A stretch of 64,000 nucleotides of DNA from Astropecten irregularis. Its lineage: Eukaryota > Echinodermata > Asteroidea > Paxillosida > Astropectinidae. The DNA is not shown here. The DNA is taken from contig OZ020254.1 in NCBI GenBank assembly GCA_963971285.1, forward strand, positions 16,026,932-16,090,931, written 5' to 3'. More model-generated notes on the stretch are below. The model made no database searches. It had not been told where the DNA came from and saw only the letters and a program-made list of their open reading frames with translations. Position 1 is the first letter of the stretch.

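Overview
This is nuclear DNA from a marine deuterostome, most likely an ambulacrarian (echinoderm or hemichordate). That placement is an inference. It rests on the histone sequences, the many TACATG-type microsatellites, the dense small inverted-repeat elements and a complete Polinton; no diagnostic marker fixes the species.

Bases 1-23456 are the end of a tandem core-histone array. The repeat unit is about 4.74 kb and every gene is on the minus strand, in transcription order H2B, H2A, H4, H3. There are five units plus a sixth that stops just upstream of an intact H2B gene. The units are nearly identical and differ mainly in homopolymer length. Unit 1 is damaged: its H2B is reduced to a 3' stub by a deletion of about 944 bp, and its H4 has a 2-base frameshift. 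No H1 gene is present. Each gene is followed by a histone 3' stem-loop; the one after H2A has an unusual loop in all five copies.

From 25301 to the right edge lies the 5' part of a plus-strand FANCI gene (Fanconi anemia complementation group I). Thirteen coding exons can be assembled in one open frame with consistent splice phases, giving about 504 codons; the gene continues past the window. Its introns are full of palindromic MITE-like elements, tRNA-derived SINEs and 5'-truncated non-LTR retrotransposon tails.

The first FANCI coding intron is about 19 kb long because it holds a 17,049-bp Polinton/Maverick at 26104-43152, with terminal inverted repeats of about 225 bp and a 5-bp target duplication (AAGGT). 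It has a protein-primed family B DNA polymerase, a retrovirus-like integrase, an A32-like packaging ATPase, a probable double-jelly-roll major capsid protein and a probable minor capsid protein. It also has several membrane or coiled-coil proteins typical of invertebrate Polintons, a probable ssDNA-binding protein and a small TFIIB-like protein. All its major frames are open, so it looks young. Its genes fall into two promoter groups: TTATATANTAA before seven genes of the structural block, and TATAAATA-type before PolB, the 256-aa gene and the small plus-strand genes. Perfect hairpins with T-runs follow two transcription units. With the TFIIB-like gene, this suggests a virus-like, self-encoded transcription programme, and it is the part of the window most worth following up.
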